Shown piece after piece: positions 62,048-64,000 of a stretch of 64,000 nt of DNA. The stretch comes from Bacillus sp. NTK071. GTDB taxonomy: Bacteria > Bacillota > Bacilli > Bacillales > Guptibacillaceae. The notes below the pieces were generated by a model. The model made no database searches. It was not told the origin of the DNA and saw only the letters and a program-made list of their open reading frames with translations. The stretch is taken from NCBI RefSeq assembly GCF_017303315.1, contig NZ_JAFKOI010000015.1, positions 36,835 through 100,834 of the forward strand, read 5' to 3'. Within the stretch, counting starts at the first letter, position 1. Every line of letters starts with the position of its first letter. The position numbers were made by a program, and so were the translations under genes.

Positions 62048-62087
62048 AAAAGCATGTGGGCTTTTAAAAGCCCGCATGCTTTTTTTT
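62048..62087. terminator. Strong terminator between the ncRNA and splB
   Basis: AAAAGCATGTGGGCTTTT pairs with AAAAGCCCGCATGCTTTT (one mismatch), followed by TTTT. It could end the RNA transcript on the plus strand and splB on the minus strand. Confidence 0.8.
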
Positions 62088-62120
62088 GCATTTTCATTAA
62101 GATTCGACATCAATCGAGTT

Positions 62121-62152
62121 AAAGCGGGTGGTGACAGGCACCCGCGCTTTTT
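62121..62152. repeat. GCGGGTG-GTGACAGG-CACCCGC hairpin repeat at the splB 3' end
   Basis: A 7 bp perfect stem extended by AAAGC/GCTTT, with loop GTGACAGG, overlaps the splB stop region. The same TAAAGCGGGTGGTGACAG string recurs at 63856-63873, next to the IS end. GGTGACAGGCACC palindromes of this kind are dispersed in Bacillaceae. Confidence 0.65.
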
Positions 62153-63179
62153 ACGTGAAGTACTCGAGCTTGGCGTCTGGGAAGAACTTGTCGATGTAGC
62201 CACCTAGGGTGTCTTTCATATCCTGCTGCTGGTCTTTTTGGTAGACGTATTTCCCAATGCCGTATTTTCCCCATTTGTACATACGATCTTCTTCTTCCAT
62301 TTCAAGTTTGGACATGGGGTAGTTCTTTTGGATAACGCGCTTCGCAGGTTTGGTGAAGCGGTGTTGAATGAGCTCAAAGGTTAGATCCTTCGTTGCGCTT
62401 TTCGGAAGTTTGTCTTCAAGCTTCTCAAATAATTCAAGGTACCCCTGTTTCCAGTCTTCATATAAATATATAGGTGCAACAATAAAACCAAGCGGATAGC
62501 CTGCAGCGGCAACTTTAGCTGCAGCTTCAATTCGTTCATCAAGCCTTGAGGTACCAGGTTCAAGGAACTTAATGACGTAATCGGCGTTCATACTAAATCT
62601 GAACCTTGTTCTTCCCTGATGATCTGCATCAAGAAGGTGGTCGACATGGGCAAACTTTGTTACAAAGCGTAGTCTACCAAGATCGGTCTTACCGAAATAC
62701 TCAATAGCACGTTTGAGGGTATGCGTTAAGTGATCAATTCCAACGATGTCTGATGTACAGGATGCCTCAAATCTTGTTGGTTCAGGTGCTCGTTCTTGCA
62801 TATACTTCTCTGCTGCATCAAAGATGTCTTCTGTGTTTACATACGTGCGTATGTATGGCTTACTTCCCATTGTTGTTTGCAAATAACAATAGTGGCAGTG
62901 TCCCATACAACCTGTTGCGAAGGGAATTGCATATTCAGCAGATGGTTTTGATGTATCAAATTTAAGTGTTTTACGAACGCCAACGACGAGTGTCGATTTG
63001 GCGACACGGTACTGCTGAAAATGGTTGTCGCCAGGAAGGTTGCGAACCTGGTTATGAGAAGTTGTTTCTCGAATCTCGATTCCCATTTTAGTGAATTTCT
63101 CATGTAGCTCTTTACCTAAGGGATACTCTAACGCGCGGGGCTCCATATAAACAAGCTGCGGAACAAATGGTTTAACCAA
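62151..63179 (-). CDS. splB: Spore photoproduct lyase
   Basis: The 342-residue radical SAM enzyme directly reverses the spore photoproduct in UV-damaged spore DNA. It has the iron-sulfur motif CMGHCHYC with Cys91, Cys95 and Cys98, and the conserved hydrogen-donor Cys141 in FEASCTSD, at the same number as in B. subtilis. The length is typical. It is encoded 11 bp downstream of splA. Expression in the forespore by sigma-G is expected from known systems, but I could not mark the promoter. Confidence 0.96.
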   Translation of the reverse strand: MVKPFVPQLVYMEPRALEYPLGKELHEKFTKMGIEIRETTSHNQVRNLPGDNHFQQYRVAKSTLVVGVRKTLKFDTSKPSAEYAIPFATGCMGHCHYCYLQTTMGSKPYIRTYVNTEDIFDAAEKYMQERAPEPTRFEASCTSDIVGIDHLTHTLKRAIEYFGKTDLGRLRFVTKFAHVDHLLDADHQGRTRFRFSMNADYVIKFLEPGTSRLDERIEAAAKVAAAGYPLGFIVAPIYLYEDWKQGYLELFEKLEDKLPKSATKDLTFELIQHRFTKPAKRVIQKNYPMSKLEMEEEDRMYKWGKYGIGKYVYQKDQQQDMKDTLGGYIDKFFPDAKLEYFT

Positions 63180-63190
63180 TTGAAACCCCC

Positions 63191-63448
63191 CTATTCAGCA
63201 GAGCCGAAGTATGTGGCGTATGCCTGCTCAGCCTCTGCTTCTGATTGGTAAATCGCAATATCTGAGTCAAGTGGATAGTACGTTTCATACAGAAATAGAG
63301 CCAGTTGCCCTGGCTGGTCCGGATCATTAACGACAGCTGCTTCTTGAATATTGGCCACATTGTATGTGTGTGGATTTCGATACATGACGTACACAACATC
63401 CCCAGCTTGATAACCTTGTGGCTGTTGTAGAGAATCATAAATATCCAT
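63191..63448 (-). CDS. splA: SplA, regulator of the spl operon
   Basis: The 85-residue protein has the SplA pattern: GYQAGDVVYVMYRNPHTYNVANIQEAAVVNDP and a C-terminal YQSEAEAEQAYATYFG. SplA is a TRAP-like negative regulator of splB expression. An AAAGGAGTGAT ribosome site lies 7 nt before the ATG. It forms a two-gene operon with splB. Confidence 0.93.
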   Translation of the reverse strand: MDIYDSLQQPQGYQAGDVVYVMYRNPHTYNVANIQEAAVVNDPDQPGQLALFLYETYYPLDSDIAIYQSEAEAEQAYATYFGSAE

Positions 63449-63595
63449 GCCTTATCACTCCTTTATTCGCTTCTTCCTCATTGTTCCACAATAGACAGAA
63501 TTCCTTGCTGGTAATTTACGCCTGTTTTCATCATATCGAGCGAAATGCTGCATATGATGTTCTGTTGACTCAAAATTAAGGAGGTGCGTGAAGGC

Positions 63596-63793
63596 GTGCT
63601 AAAATATCTCATGAAACTCTTGCCTTCACAGAGCTATTGCGACAGAACTTTTTCACGTTTCAAGGTTTATAGGAAAATGAGAGGCGGCGTCTGGTATAAG
63701 GTGTCAGACCGTGTGATGCCAAAACGGAGTCTATGGGTGAGGAAGATTGTAAACCCTGAAGCCTATTATGTGTGGAAACGAGAGGTTCACTAA
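63596..63793 (+). CDS. Small basic protein, unknown, 65 aa
   Basis: A GGAGGTG ribosome site at 63580-63586 lies 9 nt before a GTG at 63596. The 65-residue product is strongly basic (YRKMRGGVWYKVSDRVMPKRSLWVRKI) and ends YYVWKREVH. I do not recognise it; composition is compatible with a nucleic-acid-associated or spore-specific protein. A nested hairpin follows at 63806-63835. Confidence 0.5.
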   Translation: MLKYLMKLLPSQSYCDRTFSRFKVYRKMRGGVWYKVSDRVMPKRSLWVRKIVNPEAYYVWKREVH

Positions 63794-63805
63794 AGGAATA
63801 ATCAA

Positions 63806-63835
63806 AAGCACAGGAGCATGTCTGCTTCTGTGCTT
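63806..63835 (+). terminator. Hairpin after the small basic protein
   Basis: AAGCACAGGAGCA pairs with TGCTTCTGTGCTT (one G-T pair) around TGTC. There is almost no T tract. Confidence 0.6.
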
Positions 63836-63873
63836 CGTTATGACATTGTTCGACATAAAGCGGGTGGTGACAG

Positions 63874-64000
63874 TGGTTGACCCCCTTATAATGGACACAT
63901 AAGGTATCATAAAGATACGAGACAAGTGAGTCTAAGGGGGAAAAAGGTAATGGCGAGAAAACCACATTCTACATTTGAATTAAGAAAAAGAGCTGTTGAT
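63874..64000 (+). mobile_element. IS3-like insertion sequence, left end, cut by the window
   Basis: A TTGACCCCC...AATGGACA stretch from about 63878 matches the terminal inverted repeat style of IS3-family elements, and a transposase-like frame follows at 63950. The left boundary is probably just after the TAAAGCGGGTGGTGACAG copy, which appears to be the interrupted target. The right end lies outside the window. Confidence 0.6.
63950..64000 (+). CDS. IS transposase OrfA-like N-terminus, partial
   Basis: An AAAAAGG precedes an ATG at 63950; the visible 17 residues (MARKPHSTFELRKRAVD) are typical of the N-terminal helix-turn-helix of IS3-type OrfA transposases. The gene continues past the right edge. 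Confidence 0.6.
   Translation, partial: MARKPHSTFELRKRAVD

Larger units (their letters stand above)
61698..62150. other. Intergenic region holding a structured RNA
   Basis: This 453 bp region holds a promoter, the candidate 6S-like RNA at 61786-61995, a strong terminator at 62048-62087 and a second hairpin at 62121-62152. No protein gene is evident. Confidence 0.6.

Noticed and set aside
1..64000. CRISPR array, tRNA or rRNA genes, prophage
   Set aside because: No regularly spaced repeats, no cloverleaf-like sequence ending in CCA and no phage structural genes were seen by eye.

Overview
The window looks like chromosome of a spore-forming, low-GC Bacillaceae bacterium. Genes carry strong AGGAGG-type ribosome binding sites and have GTG/TTG starts where expected. 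It encodes a GerA-type germinant receptor operon, the splAB spore photoproduct lyase operon and many small proteins known mainly from Bacillus relatives (DUF3243, DUF1878, DUF2187, DUF3889). Its repeats are of the kind common in Bacillus and alkaliphilic bacilli. Genus placement is inference only. I see no tRNA, rRNA, CRISPR array or prophage.

Layout. 1-1634: the N-terminal flippase half of MprF runs off the left edge, followed by a tiny zinc-ribbon protein. 1736-4373: a TetR regulator divergent from a DHA2 drug-efflux pump. 4682-9162: a lactococcin 972-type bacteriocin operon (bacteriocin, DUF1430 membrane protein, ABC ATPase) that ends in a secreted subtilase overlapping the ATPase gene. 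9309-15580: a methyltransferase, an SgrR-type regulator divergent from an MFS exporter, a P-loop protein, an S41 peptidase and small membrane proteins. 16407-20081: a gerA-gerB-gerC germinant receptor operon. 20310-23669: a standalone NirB/NasB-like FAD protein with a Rieske-like partner, then DUF3243, a methyltransferase and DUF192. 24102-31111: a compact Tad/Flp pilus operon (flp, prepilin peptidase, TadE, TadG-like, CpaB-like, TadZ, TadA, TadB, TadC). 31273-36092: metabolic and membrane housekeeping genes. 36280-39356: a large cell-wall subtilase with three CWB2 repeats, broken by one frameshift. 39509-45954: small proteins, a lipoprotein, the AlaX editing enzyme, a SulP transporter and a small HTH protein. 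46026-49657: a sugar porter divergent from a second TetR/DHA2 pair whose promoter carries clear operators. 49691-53150: a mobile-element-like repeat, a hydrolase, a soluble histidine kinase and small proteins. 53488-60415: PhzF, a peroxiredoxin, AsnB, DUF2254 and small proteins. 60480-64000: a second repeat element, an AEC transporter, a 6S-like structured RNA, splAB, and an IS3-like element running off the right edge.

The most striking item is the peroxiredoxin at 54473-55078. Its reading frame is open throughout except for a TGA exactly where the peroxidatic cysteine belongs. A small stem with a GGTC apical loop lies 12 nt after the TGA, as expected for a bacterial SECIS element. I read it as a selenocysteine peroxiredoxin that ordinary gene callers would split or call a pseudogene.

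Other notable items are the subtilase attached to the lactococcin 972 operon, a Rieske-like protein that has lost a cluster histidine, a probable ATT start on the SgrR gene, two inverted-repeat mobile-like elements, and an IS end sitting inside a copy of a repeated hairpin. Functional calls rest on recognising family motifs by eye; no database search was run.
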